Shown: positions 8,638-15,225, counted from the stretch's first letter. The stretch: 18,273 nucleotides of DNA from an uncultured Actinomycetes bacterium (GCA_903844585.1 CAIMUD010000213.1:1-18273), one strand, 5' to 3'. Notes: generated by a model from the sequence alone, not told the origin. Program-made: numbers and translations.

Positions 8638-8659
8638 GGGTGACTTTTATGGGTCACCC
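8638..8659. promoter_or_regulatory. Perfect inverted repeat GGGTGAC-N8-GTCACCC between paralogues 2 and 3
   Basis: Two 7-bp arms (8638-8644 and 8653-8659) flank an 8-nt centre in the longest internal gap of the gene cluster. There is no T-tract after it, so it is not a standard intrinsic terminator. TTGACT follows at 8664-8669 as a possible -35, but no clear -10 sits at the right distance. Operator, RNA-processing hairpin or weak attenuator are all possible. Confidence 0.4.
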
Positions 8660-8694
8660 TGATTGACTGCACTCAACTTAAGCGGGGAGTAACA

Positions 8695-9210
8695 GTGGAG
8701 ATTTTAAGATTCGATGAGAGCACACCAGCTGCTCCAAAGAAGCGCGGTCTGAAAAGCGCTATAGGCATTTCAGGTATTGCTGCACTCTTTGCAATCGGTT
8801 CCACATTCGCGGCGACTACTACGATCAATATTAATAGCAGTACGCCCATCGAATTAGGACAGGGAGTTCAAAGCATCGCAGCTTGCGATACGACAATTTC
8901 ACTGTCTTCAAGTCAGACCTATGACTCTGGCGATGAGATGTTTTATGTGAACGGATTTTCAATCAGAGATGTCGCAGATACATGCGCGGGAAAATATTTT
9001 AATGTAAAAGTTTATAACTCAGAGGGTGAATTGGCCGGAGCGAGTCTGAATACTCTTTATGTCACCGACATGGCGACTACGACGGCGCCTGGAATCAACT
9101 TAAACGTATTTTGCAAAAATATAGGTACAACATTCTCGCCTGATTACTCAGGGTGCGAAAAAGTTTTATCGATTAATGCCGTTAAAGTCACGATCGAAAC
9201 ATCAAACTAG
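8695..9210 (+). CDS. SipW-type exported paralogue 3 (FGQG family, putative fibre subunit)
   Basis: A 171-residue paralogue, the smallest of the four. It starts at a GTG preceded by GCGGGGAG at ideal spacing. A 20-residue charged cytoplasmic segment (FDESTPAAPKKRGLK) precedes the hydrophobic core and the SipW-like AIGSTFAA. Then follow TTTININSSTPIELGQG (motif 53-57, with Leu for Phe) and AACDT (C64). The second family cysteine is C97 in DTCAGKYFNVKVYN. Two additional cysteines occur in the C-terminal third (VFCKN, SGCEK). It ends with VKVTIETSN, matching paralogue 4 (GKITIETQ). It lies 28 bp before paralogue 4. Predicted to be exported, with the mature domain outside the cell; function as a fibre subunit is inference from context. 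Confidence 0.8.
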   Translation: MEILRFDESTPAAPKKRGLKSAIGISGIAALFAIGSTFAATTTININSSTPIELGQGVQSIAACDTTISLSSSQTYDSGDEMFYVNGFSIRDVADTCAGKYFNVKVYNSEGELAGASLNTLYVTDMATTTAPGINLNVFCKNIGTTFSPDYSGCEKVLSINAVKVTIETSN

Positions 9211-9238
9211 TTATTTCGAATTTGAATAGGAGCATCTG

Positions 9239-9898
9239 ATGTCATTACTAAACCTCGATAGCCAACGAGGAGCGGGCGGCCGTAAGTATCCACTCAAGTA
9301 TGTCTTGGGCTTTGGACTTGTCGTTGCAGCTATTGGTATTGGTACAACACTTGCATCAACGACTTCAATTAGCATCAATAACAATCAGACTGTCGAATTT
9401 GGTCAGGGTGTAACACAGACTGTTTTCTGTGGTGGATCTGAACATAAAGTTACGATTACACCAGTAGCGCGCTTCTTACCTGGGACTGGTGAGGTAGCTG
9501 ATAAGTGGCTTCTCGATACTTTGGAAGTATCAAATATTTCAAAAGACTGTGTAGGAAAAGATTTTATTCTCCAGAACTACAACAAAGATGCAGCCCCAAC
9601 TCCATGGGTAACTGACGTTGCTTGGACTGGCTCTGAGGGCGCTGGGGATCCAGAAAATGCAAATATTATTGCTGTTCATTATGTAAGCGTTCCTGGATTG
9701 AGTCTGACAAGAAGTGCTCGCGATTACCGTCGCCCTAGCTCTGCAGCCATTTCAGTCGATGCCAACGACACCGATAGCAATGAAGGTCGATTTACGATCT
9801 ACTTCGAATCTGCAAATACTGTTCTTTCAGGTTCAATTGGCAAAATTACTATTGAAACTCAAGATGACACCTTCGGCGCAGAACATCCTGAAGCGTAA
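9239..9898 (+). CDS. SipW-type exported paralogue 4 (FGQG family, putative fibre subunit)
   Basis: A 219-residue paralogue with a strong ribosome site (ATAGGAG, 7 nt before the ATG). A charged cytoplasmic leader (SQRGAGGRKYPLK) is followed by a hydrophobic core and GIGTTLAS, then SISINNNQTVEFGQG (53-57) and VFCGG (C64). The second family cysteine is C104 in KDCVGKDFILQNYN. The C-terminal strands (GRFTIYFESANT, GSIGKITIETQ) match those of paralogues 2 and 3. These last two members are the most similar pair by eye, with equal motif positions. The stop codon sits in the loop of an 8-bp hairpin, so expression may drop between this gene and the peptidase gene 42 bp downstream. Confidence 0.8.
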   Translation: MSLLNLDSQRGAGGRKYPLKYVLGFGLVVAAIGIGTTLASTTSISINNNQTVEFGQGVTQTVFCGGSEHKVTITPVARFLPGTGEVADKWLLDTLEVSNISKDCVGKDFILQNYNKDAAPTPWVTDVAWTGSEGAGDPENANIIAVHYVSVPGLSLTRSARDYRRPSSAAISVDANDTDSNEGRFTIYFESANTVLSGSIGKITIETQDDTFGAEHPEA

Positions 9899-9906
9899 CG
9901 CTTCAG
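9888..9906 (+). other. Hairpin with the paralogue-4 stop codon as its loop
   Basis: CTGAAGCG-TAA-CGCTTCAG is a perfect 8-bp stem whose 3-nt loop is exactly the TAA stop. ATTTATTTG follows, only a weak U-run, so it may act as an attenuator, partial terminator or transcript-stabilising 3' end between the subunit genes and the peptidase gene. Confidence 0.5.
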
Positions 9907-9940
9907 ATTTATTTGACGTCACTTAATACCTAGGCCACTG

Positions 9941-10624
9941 ATGTCACGCAGAGAACTATTTAATGAGCGTGGGACAGATGAACTCTGGGTAGAAGGTGTT
10001 CCAGCATTTGATGATTCAAATATTCTGGTAACAGTTTCAAATGTTCATGGTGAGCAGACCGCACTTGTTACCAACTCTGAAATTATTAACAGCAAGGCTC
10101 ACCTTTTTGTTGAGGCACCGCCAGAGCGAGTAATAACCAAAGAGCGCGTTGTTGCAGGTAAAGCCATCAAAGGGCTGAGATTTACTGGTTACCTGCTTGC
10201 AGTAGTTGTGATCTCATTTTCAGTTCTCTCAGTTTCGGGAGTAGTAAAAGCGCGAATTGTTCTCACTGGCTCAATGGCGCCAGCCATCAATACCGGTGAC
10301 ATCATTTTGACTACAACTCCAGAGCGCCTTGCTCCGACAAAGGGTGATGTCATCGCATATACAGCTCGCAGATTCAATGGAGATCCAGTCGGAATCTTTT
10401 CTCACCGAATTATCGGTGGAGATGCGGCAAATGGTTACATCGTTAAGGGAGATGCAAATAAGTCACCCGATGTTCAAAGGCCAAAAACGTCAGATATCGT
10501 CGGAGTTGTTTTCTTCGTAGTTCCATTTATCGGTCGAATTCTCACGCCGAAATCTCTCTTTATTCTTGTGCCTGGCGCATTTGGCTTCTGGTTAGTGATT
10601 GATGCGTTGCGCAATGAAAAATAA
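9941..10624 (+). CDS. SipW-like (ER/archaeal-type) signal peptidase I, S26 family
   Basis: A 227-residue membrane signal peptidase. An unusual N-terminal cytoplasmic segment of about 75 residues precedes TM1 (about 82-102). The nucleophile Ser is S111 in GSMAPAINTGDI, and the second catalytic residue is H155 in FSHRII, where bacterial LepB-type enzymes have Lys; the Ser/His pair defines the SipW/ER class. Conserved acidic residues D171 (KGDAN) and D177 (PDV) follow, then VFFVVPFIGRIL and a second TM helix (about 205-222). The enzyme cleaves signal peptides on the outer face of the membrane. In Bacillus, SipW processes the TasA fibre proteins. Here it directly follows four proteins with SipW-type signal peptides, which are its likely substrates. 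The ribosome site is weak (TAGG 11 nt before the ATG), and an upstream hairpin suggests lower expression than the substrates. Confidence 0.9.
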   Translation: MSRRELFNERGTDELWVEGVPAFDDSNILVTVSNVHGEQTALVTNSEIINSKAHLFVEAPPERVITKERVVAGKAIKGLRFTGYLLAVVVISFSVLSVSGVVKARIVLTGSMAPAINTGDIILTTTPERLAPTKGDVIAYTARRFNGDPVGIFSHRIIGGDAANGYIVKGDANKSPDVQRPKTSDIVGVVFFVVPFIGRILTPKSLFILVPGAFGFWLVIDALRNEK

Positions 10625-12173
10625 AACCATAGCAGCGCTACTCATTCTTATTTTTTCGGCCCTTTCTATTCCGTCATCGCAAGCTGCAGATATTCCTCTT
10701 CTCACATGGGAACGCGGGAAAGAACAGAATCTCGTACTAGGCGGAAAGACTCTCTATAACAATTGGAAGATCACCCTTGATTCTCCTTCAGGTCAATCAC
10801 TTACTTTTTCAAAGAGCGCAGCAAATAGCGCAGGTTTCATTGTCTACTCACTTCAGATACCAAAGAACTTTCCATTAGGCGTCTATACAGTTGCAACGCA
10901 AGGTAAGAATTCACCAAAGACAACTGTTGCCGGTGTCAATGTTGTCGAACTTGTTGCCTATAACGTTATTCAAATGCCAAGCGAGCTGCTCTTACTTGCG
11001 GTAGTTGCTTCGTTCTTAACCACGACTTTTTCTACTATTCGCCGTCGACGCTATTCACCGCTTAGCTATGCAAAGAGCTTGGATCTGACACTTAATCCTT
11101 ATGATTCACGATTTGCTTCTTACCCAAGCATTCTTCGCAGTATCTACCGAATGCGAATTCAGGCAGTTGATAATCTTAAAAAGTCTCTTTTCAAATTCTC
11201 ATTGCTTCGAGATGGCGAACTCTTGCACAAGATTTCTCCCGTTACTTGGGCTCTCCTGCCGCTAGCATCACTTTTCGCCGGATTCGTTGCAGCTATGCAA
11301 TCTAGAAATGCGGGCCAAGTAGTGCAGATTCCAATAGCTATTTTTGCAGCAATCGCCGTTCTCGGAGTCATTGATAGTTACTCAGGATTTGTCGCAACAT
11401 TTGGCTTTGCTTTGCTACAAATTCTTGGAGGGAATGTAACAACGGTTAAAGATGTATTTGCAGTTATGGCAATTGCCATTGCTTGGTGTGCGCCTGGGCT
11501 TATTTCTACAACATATTTTGCTGCAACATCTCGAGATTTTAACTTCTCAGGATCAAAGAACAGAGTTGGTTTACTTATTGTCCCAGCAGCGCTCATTGGT
11601 GCAGTTTTAACTCTAGTATCACAAATGATTACTAGCTCATTAACGGCTCACGTTGGTAGTTTTTTCAATCAAAAGTTTCTTGTCCCTGGCTTGGTCTTCT
11701 TAGCAGTTATTGCAAAGCACTTTCTAGAAGTTGCCATTGATCAGGCACATCTCGATCAAGACTTGCCAGATGGATACCGCCAAGTTTCATTAGAGATAGC
11801 TCGAGTTATTTCACCTCAAGCAACGCTTCTCATCGCAATAAGTACATTTGGGATTACTTATATTTGGACAAAGTCGTTAGCAGTTGGGTTCTTGTGCGCC
11901 GTTCTCTACACGTTGCCTTTCCTTTTCTTGCTTGTTCGATTCACTAGTACTTCGATAAAGGCCGTCGATAGATTTCCTCATAACATTTTTCTTGAATCGG
12001 CTCTCATTTCGGTTGTTTTATTAATCGCCTTCCTGGTCATCAGTAAAACGCCATTTGAAGTAGATATAAAGTCAAAAATTCTTTTGGTATTCGGTGCAAT
12101 TCCGCTTATACTTCATGGATTCTTCAACGCAGTATCAGATTCACACATGGCTGAAAGCGAGGCGTTGAATTGA
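10614..12173 (+). CDS. Polytopic membrane protein with signal peptide and extracytoplasmic beta domain
   Basis: A 519-residue protein of a family I do not recognise. The start used is ATG 10614 ([10 protein letters not shown]), because it begins a standard signal peptide with cleavage near SSQA-AD (24/25); in-frame starts at 10599 and 10602 are possible. It overlaps the signal peptidase gene by 11 nt, implying coupled translation. Residues about 27-112 form an extracytoplasmic beta domain ([28 protein letters not shown]) resembling the MG2/Ig-like domains of surface proteins. Roughly ten membrane helices follow: about 122-142, then after a basic cytoplasmic loop ([13 protein letters not shown]) 210-230, 236-275, 280-300, 318-342, 356-372, 402-418, 424-444, 460-478 and 485-505. 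No transporter or enzyme motif is obvious. Its position suggests an assembly platform or polymerase for the exported subunits, but this is inference. Confidence 0.8.
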   Translation: MKNKTIAALLILIFSALSIPSSQAADIPLLTWERGKEQNLVLGGKTLYNNWKITLDSPSGQSLTFSKSAANSAGFIVYSLQIPKNFPLGVYTVATQGKNSPKTTVAGVNVVELVAYNVIQMPSELLLLAVVASFLTTTFSTIRRRRYSPLSYAKSLDLTLNPYDSRFASYPSILRSIYRMRIQAVDNLKKSLFKFSLLRDGELLHKISPVTWALLPLASLFAGFVAAMQSRNAGQVVQIPIAIFAAIAVLGVIDSYSGFVATFGFALLQILGGNVTTVKDVFAVMAIAIAWCAPGLISTTYFAATSRDFNFSGSKNRVGLLIVPAALIGAVLTLVSQMITSSLTAHVGSFFNQKFLVPGLVFLAVIAKHFLEVAIDQAHLDQDLPDGYRQVSLEIARVISPQATLLIAISTFGITYIWTKSLAVGFLCAVLYTLPFLFLLVRFTSTSIKAVDRFPHNIFLESALISVVLLIAFLVISKTPFEVDIKSKILLVFGAIPLILHGFFNAVSDSHMAESEALN

Positions 12174-12928
12174 AAAAAGTTACATTCTTCCTTTTAATCC
12201 TTGCTTTTACTCGAATAGGAATATCTTTTGGTGCACCAACTGATACAGCCGGTACTCAAAACTTTTTCCTTGGTGGCACAAGCAACGGTGTATCAAATCT
12301 CAATCAAGTTTTAGCACTTCTCGTTGGTCCTGCAGGTCCTCCGGGTCCAGCAGGTATTGCAGGTGCTGATGGTTATCCAGGTTTACCTGGCGCACCAGGA
12401 ATTGCTGGACCACAAGGTCCACAAGGTTTGCAGGGTTTACAAGGGCTACAAGGTTTGCCTGGTCCTGCCGGTGCACCTGGCACACCTGGTCTCAAAGGAG
12501 ATCCCGGTACTGGCGGAACCGGTAACGGTGTTGGTTTTGGTGGTGGAACTTCAACGCTTGGAACGTGCGATCAAGATGTGCGTGTTTCAATTGCAAAACG
12601 ATTCACGTTAGATGGATTTAAGATTTCAGAAATCACCGTCACCGGAATTGATGCTCGCTCACTTGCAGTTCGAACTGCTGCAGATGCAACCGATACAACA
12701 ACATGTCTTGGGAAAAAGCTTACTTTGAGCATGCTGGTAAAAAATCCTGGCACACCTGCTGAACCATTTCCCTTTACTTGCACATCGCCAGCGATTGCAT
12801 CAGAGACGATTACATTTTCAGCATCCGATACTTGCAAGGGTGGGGAAGCCGATCAAAACGCAGCTCATACTTTTTCAGATTTCTTGTTAGAGAAGTTTGA
12901 ACTCAGAATCGGCTTAGGGTTGGAGTGA
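12170..12928 (+). CDS. Secreted collagen-like protein with FGQG-family C-terminal domain
   Basis: A 252-residue exported protein. It starts at a TTG overlapping the upstream TGA as TTGA, with GCGAGG 6 nt upstream. Residues 1-21 are a signal peptide ([12 protein letters not shown], end near SFGA). Residues 53-118 are about 22 uninterrupted Gly-X-Y triplets rich in GPA, GLQ and GAP, with one GLKGDP of the type that stabilises collagen triple helices. A Gly-rich linker follows. The C-terminal domain (133-252) begins CDQDVRVS and carries [10 protein letters not shown] at C179, matching the ACD / C-x-G-K pattern and strand spacing of the four upstream paralogues; here the collagen rod replaces their EFGQG lead-in. 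Probably a trimeric rod displayed on or joined to the fibres. The signal peptide is ordinary rather than clearly SipW-type, so the processing enzyme is uncertain. Confidence 0.85.
   Translation: MKKVTFFLLILAFTRIGISFGAPTDTAGTQNFFLGGTSNGVSNLNQVLALLVGPAGPPGPAGIAGADGYPGLPGAPGIAGPQGPQGLQGLQGLQGLPGPAGAPGTPGLKGDPGTGGTGNGVGFGGGTSTLGTCDQDVRVSIAKRFTLDGFKISEITVTGIDARSLAVRTAADATDTTTCLGKKLTLSMLVKNPGTPAEPFPFTCTSPAIASETITFSASDTCKGGEADQNAAHTFSDFLLEKFELRIGLGLE
12326..12523 (+). repeat. Collagen Gly-X-Y triplet repeat (about 22 triplets)
   Basis: Each triplet starts with Gly. X is mostly Pro or Leu, and Y is mostly Ala, Gln or Pro. There is a run of three consecutive GLQ triplets and a GPQGPQ doublet, with near-identical codons (CAAGGTTTGCAGGGTTTACA type). 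Recent expansion or contraction by slippage is likely here; strain-to-strain length variation would be expected. Confidence 0.9.
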
Positions 12929-12938
12929 GGCGGGCAAA

Positions 12939-13568
12939 ATGACAAAAAATAAGAAATCTCAAATTCCGGTAGTGACCGATATTCCGCTGAAAAATACCGA
13001 TACGCCACTTGTTATCGATCTACCTGATGGACAAAAACTCGTCGTCGGAAAGCTCACCACTGGTTCTGTTATTGAAGTTGCAACATGGCGCGGCACAGGC
13101 CGCCCTGATTCACGCACGAGTCGCCTCATGCTTGGTATGAGTGATGCAGCAACTGTTTCCCAAGTTCCCGAAGTTAGCGAAACTTCTGAGCCGACTTCGA
13201 ATAACGTGGCAACAAATATTGTGCAAAAACTTGGGAATGGAATTGTTGCCAAGGCAATTGCATCGGCGGCGGGGATCGCTGCAGGCGGGTTTAACTTTGT
13301 GAAGAATTTTCTCGCCTCGGTGTCCTCTAAAAAGGGAGCGGGAAAAGTGACTTTGGCCCAGCCTTACAGCCAGGAACCCTCAGAAATTGACGATGATGTA
13401 AGTGAATGGCTTAACCAAATAACAGCAAAGGCGCAGGCACAGCACGAGCGTAAGTTAACAATTGAGAGGAAAAAGGCGGCCAATCTGCCGACTTCGAAAA
13501 AGCCGACTGCCAAGAAAACTCCAGCTAAAACTGTGAAGAAAGCCGCTGCAAAGAAGAAGGCCCGTTAA
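12939..13568 (+). CDS. Unknown protein with Lys/Ala-rich histone-like tail, in the fibre locus
   Basis: A 209-residue protein I do not recognise, 10 bp after the collagen-like gene with GAGGCGGG before the ATG. No signal peptide is present. Residues about 22-65 look like a small beta domain (LVIDLPDGQKLVVGK, SVIEVATWRGTGRPDSR). Residues about 66-90 are a Ser/Thr/Glu-rich linker. Residues about 93-130 contain an Ala/Gly-rich weakly hydrophobic helix (AKAIASAAGIAAGGFNFVKNFL) that could be amphipathic or membrane-associated. An acidic-then-basic helical segment follows, and residues about 186-209 form a Lys/Ala/Pro/Thr tail (KKPTAKKTPAKTVKKAAAKKK) like those of actinobacterial HU and histone H1-type proteins. 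Tails of this kind bind nucleic acid or acidic polymers. Why one is encoded among surface-structure genes is unclear. Probably cytoplasmic or at the inner membrane face. Confidence 0.75.
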   Translation: MTKNKKSQIPVVTDIPLKNTDTPLVIDLPDGQKLVVGKLTTGSVIEVATWRGTGRPDSRTSRLMLGMSDAATVSQVPEVSETSEPTSNNVATNIVQKLGNGIVAKAIASAAGIAAGGFNFVKNFLASVSSKKGAGKVTLAQPYSQEPSEIDDDVSEWLNQITAKAQAQHERKLTIERKKAANLPTSKKPTAKKTPAKTVKKAAAKKKAR

Positions 13569-13577
13569 ACTTTCTGC

Positions 13578-13937
13578 ATGTCTTCGCGCGCTCTAAAGCC
13601 AGTGGGAATCTTTATTCTCGTGGTCGTAATCTCTATGGCCTTTGGTTTTCGAGTCACCCACCCTCATGAAGGGCTTCGCAATTCACTCGGATCTGCGCAA
13701 TCAGGAATAGTCATCTATCGCAGCGCAGATGCTGTCACTGTTGGCCAGACGGTAATGATTGATATTGATAAATCCGATAAATCACCAATGCTGGTAGTTG
13801 TTACAGCAGTCGATGGCCAGAAGGTTCAAGTACAAAACGGATCTGCAACGTTAGAGTCTGATCTCACCCATGTTAAGGGCAAAATGTTTGCAGTGGTTCC
13901 GTTTTTGGGTCAGCTTCTCAACGTAGTGGGTTTGTAA
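13578..13937 (+). CDS. Membrane-anchored S26-like pseudo-peptidase, catalytic His missing
   Basis: A 119-residue protein 9 bp after the previous gene. Residues about 9-25 form one TM helix. The rest can be aligned by eye along the signal peptidase at 9941: SGIVIYRSADAVTVGQTVMIDI with NTGDIILTTTPERLAPTKGDVIAY, then VQVQNGSA with YIVKGDAN, and most clearly FAVVPFLGQLL with FFVVPFIGRIL. The SHRI segment containing the catalytic His is replaced by VVTAV, the Ser region (GSMAP) is degenerate (NSLGSAQS), and the second TM helix is absent. It therefore looks like a catalytically dead S26 paralogue kept with the active enzyme, perhaps as a regulatory or structural partner. The alignment is mine by eye; the full-length similarity is moderate, while the terminal motif is strong. 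Ribosome site weak. Its stop lies 3 bp from the stop of the convergent gene. Confidence 0.7.
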   Translation: MSSRALKPVGIFILVVVISMAFGFRVTHPHEGLRNSLGSAQSGIVIYRSADAVTVGQTVMIDIDKSDKSPMLVVVTAVDGQKVQVQNGSATLESDLTHVKGKMFAVVPFLGQLLNVVGL

Positions 13938-13940
13938 AAC

Positions 13941-14435
13941 TTATTTAATTTTTGCGACGAAAGTAAGGCGCACAGCAACCTCTGTTGGATTTAGCAATAG
14001 GCTCGAACCGATATCAGTAGCCGCGCTCTTCATAATGTGTGAGGGATTTCTGCTTAGTTCCAGACTAAATTTCAAAGCACGCAATCTTCCTGCATCGGCG
14101 CTTTCGGTCTTGACATCAAATCCTCCAAGAATTTGAGCATAAATTATCTCAGCGCTACCTGGGAGTCCCTCAGTGACTTTAAAGGCTGCGATATCTTTCG
14201 AGATTGCATTTGGGTCATAAGAGGAATAAACAAGTGAGAGCCCCTTGTTGTAGTTATATCCCGAACTAATTTGTTTGATCTGGGTTGTTACTGCGTTGCT
14301 GGTATTACTCCACTTTGGCACAAAGGAGATTGTCGCCAAAAAAATGATCATCAGTGCCAGAAGTAAATCCGCATACATCCAGCCCGCTAGGGGAGTTGCA
14401 TCATCGACTTCACTTACGCTTTGTCTGCGACGCAT
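13941..14435 (-). CDS. MotB/ExbD/ZorB-like single-TM protein
   Basis: A 164-residue protein with a short basic N-terminus and one membrane helix at about 17-38. Its sequence GWMYADLLLALMIIFLATIS carries an Asp (D23) in the position and context of the ion-carrying Asp of MotB, ExbD/TolR and ZorB helices (YVDxMxALxxxFL type). The periplasmic part (about 45-164) has mixed alpha/beta character with an ADAGRLRALKFSLELS segment faintly like an OmpA-domain helix, but it is shorter than a full OmpA peptidoglycan-binding domain. It starts 2 bp after the stop of the partner gene, so the two are translated from one transcript. Likely the stator-plug subunit of an ion-driven complex; the driven process is unknown. 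Confidence 0.65.
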   Translation of the reverse strand: MRRRQSVSEVDDATPLAGWMYADLLLALMIIFLATISFVPKWSNTSNAVTTQIKQISSGYNYNKGLSLVYSSYDPNAISKDIAAFKVTEGLPGSAEIIYAQILGGFDVKTESADAGRLRALKFSLELSRNPSHIMKSAATDIGSSLLLNPTEVAVRLTFVAKIK

Positions 14436-14437
14436 AA

Positions 14438-15190
14438 TTAATCTCGGATGCCAAGTCGACCGCGAAGTGATTTAAGTTCGCTCATGAAGTCACGCTGATT
14501 TGGAAGTGCCTTGATGCTTTTTTCCAAAACTTTCGAACTCTTATCAAGAGTATCTGCTGCATTGCCAAGGTCTTGAATTGCGCGAGCCAGAGATTGGTTC
14601 ATCGTCACGGTCGTAATTGATTGTTTAGTAAATAGGTATGCATGAATTGCAAGTGCAAGTGCAATACGGTCTTCATCTGCCTTGCCGACGCCGTGCGCAT
14701 GGGAATCTTCACCCTGTTTGCTTAAGTAGGCGGTGATAAGGGTCAGCGCAATGATCAGCGCAATCAATAAGAAGTCGATAAAAGCGACTCGGCCGATGGT
14801 CCACTCTTTTGCGAGGGCTCCATATCCGTTCTGCCAAAACTCAAGAAAGTTGACCACTGCCACAGAATTGTTAGCTGTGTATTCAGAGAAGGCGGTGGTT
14901 GCTTTGCTTACTGCGATCCAAGTAAGGGCTACAGGTGTAAATACAAGAGTGTTACGTGCAATTGTTAGATAGCGATTGAGCGTGCGCACTGACTTTCCAG
15001 TGTGGATAGTTGCGTGAGGCAGAAGGTCGAAAGGATTAGTCGCTGCCCACATAGGCAAGTTCTTCTTCGTCTCCAGCGCTTGAATCAATTCGCTTACATA
15101 GGGATCACTTGTCAGTGAATTGCGCTGGGACCAGCTTCGAAGCTTCTCGGCAACTTCTTGGTTCTGGGTTATCTTTTTTGCGCGGGCCAT
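14438..15190 (-). CDS. Two-TM membrane protein with coiled-coil tail, partner of the MotB-like protein
   Basis: A 250-residue protein. A soluble helical N-terminus (1-75) precedes two membrane helices (about 80-98, TLVFTPVALTWIAVSK; and about 133-156, RVAFIDFLLIALIIALTLIT) joined by a loop containing VNFLEFWQNGYG. A long helical, probably coiled-coil cytoplasmic tail follows (about 170-240, including IQDLGNAADTLDKSSKVLEK). Paired with a MotB/ExbD-like protein, it is the candidate MotA/TolQ/ZorA-like partner. However, classical members have three or four TM helices and I cannot see their conserved motif, so homology is unproven. The ATG at 15190 lacks a clear ribosome site and sits 7 nt after a good -10 box, so the mRNA is probably leaderless. 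Confidence 0.65.
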   Translation of the reverse strand: MARAKKITQNQEVAEKLRSWSQRNSLTSDPYVSELIQALETKKNLPMWAATNPFDLLPHATIHTGKSVRTLNRYLTIARNTLVFTPVALTWIAVSKATTAFSEYTANNSVAVVNFLEFWQNGYGALAKEWTIGRVAFIDFLLIALIIALTLITAYLSKQGEDSHAHGVGKADEDRIALALAIHAYLFTKQSITTVTMNQSLARAIQDLGNAADTLDKSSKVLEKSIKALPNQRDFMSELKSLRGRLGIRD

Positions 15191-15197
15191 GTGTGCG

Positions 15198-15225
15198 AGC
15201 GTACTTCACACCTGAACTCATGCAA
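15198..15225 (-). promoter_or_regulatory. Promoter of the membrane pair, leaderless type
   Basis: On the minus strand TTGCAT (15220-15225) and TACGCT (15198-15203) are separated by 16 bp. The -10 ends 7 nt before the ATG at 15190, placing the start site at or next to the start codon. A short CTCC-TTC-GGAG inverted repeat (15230-15240 region) lies just upstream. Confidence 0.5.

Noticed and set aside
12324..12611. Alternative-frame ORFs across the collagen repeat
   Set aside because: They are frame shadows of the Gly-X-Y repeat; the Gly-X-Y frame has a signal peptide and a family domain.
13941..15190. Complete Zorya anti-phage system
   Set aside because: Only a ZorAB-like pair is present; no ZorC/D or ZorE nuclease/helicase lies adjacent, and the larger partner has only two clear TM helices.
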